Part shown: one piece after another, positions 23,471 through 23,475 of the stretch | How positions within the stretch are numbered: position 1 is the first letter of the stretch | Layout of the letters: every line of letters starts with the position of its first letter | Origin: JBHHYR01 sp046757585 | Lineage (GTDB): Bacteria > Desulfobacterota > Binatia > HRBIN30 | Assembly (NCBI GenBank): GCA_046757585.1 | Contig: JBHHYR010000041.1 | Location: 1-23,475, forward strand | Direction of reading: 5' to 3' | DNA: 23,475 bases | Made by a program: the position numbers and the translations under genes | Notes under the pieces: model-generated | Databases searched by the model: none | What the model was told of the DNA's origin: nothing | What the model saw: only the letters and a program-made list of their open reading frames with translations

Positions 23471-23475
23471 ATGAA
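23471..23475 (+). CDS. Start of a further gene, cut by the window edge
   Basis: An ATG at 23471 is preceded by GGAGGT with 5-base spacing, a strong ribosome site. Only the first one and a half codons (Met and the start of a Lys/Asn codon) are present, so nothing can be said about the product. It may be a later member of the molybdoenzyme operon. Confidence 0.4.

Overview
This is a GC-rich bacterial chromosomal window with densely packed housekeeping and catabolic genes. It has no rRNA, tRNA, CRISPR array or intact insertion sequence that I can see. Acyl-CoA-type short-chain dehydrogenases, an acyl-CoA dehydrogenase, a periplasmic molybdenum hydroxylase-type operon and complete-looking purine and thiazole genes suggest a free-living, respiring, probably uncultured bacterium (deltaproteobacterial, Binatota-like or Methylomirabilota-like). 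The taxonomy is an inference from gene content and base composition only.

Layout. 22-3692 (minus strand): thiS-thiG-thiE, followed by two tandem paralogous short-chain dehydrogenases that resemble the hydroxyacyl-CoA dehydrogenase part of multifunctional beta-oxidation enzymes. 3771-10233 (plus strand): alr-purH-purD-purE-tsaC-DUF1015, tightly packed with several stop/start overlaps. It diverges from the thi genes across a 78-base gap. 10340-12344 (minus strand): an aldehyde dehydrogenase followed by a small cupin protein. 12529-13722 (plus strand): an acyl-CoA dehydrogenase divergent from the aldehyde dehydrogenase. 14033-15853: a GMP synthase whose C-terminal part follows the long eukaryotic/human layout. 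16065-17185 (minus strand): a tandem-ACT-domain protein and a secreted histidine-rich protein. 17186-17991: an 806-base non-coding stretch unusually rich in hairpins and operator-like repeats. 17992-23326 (plus strand): a four-gene operon for a type II DMSO-reductase-family enzyme (iron-sulfur beta, heme b gamma, Tat-exported molybdenum alpha, TorD-like chaperone). A further gene starts at the last five bases.

How the genes fit together. The molybdoenzyme belongs by sequence to the group that holds ethylbenzene dehydrogenase, steroid C25 dehydrogenase, dimethylsulfide dehydrogenase, selenate/chlorate reductases and NarG. The heme b gamma subunit points to a soluble periplasmic enzyme exchanging electrons with cytochrome c. 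Its substrate cannot be read from sequence alone. If it is a hydrocarbon or side-chain hydroxylase, the short-chain dehydrogenases, aldehyde dehydrogenase and acyl-CoA dehydrogenase nearby would be plausible downstream steps, but they lie in separate transcription units and the link is conjecture.

Most worth a second look: the beta-gamma-alpha-chaperone gene order and the altered His/Cys spacing at the alpha-subunit cluster; the nested hairpin directly upstream of the histidine-rich gene; the human-type GMP synthase; and the palindrome-rich leader in front of the molybdoenzyme operon.
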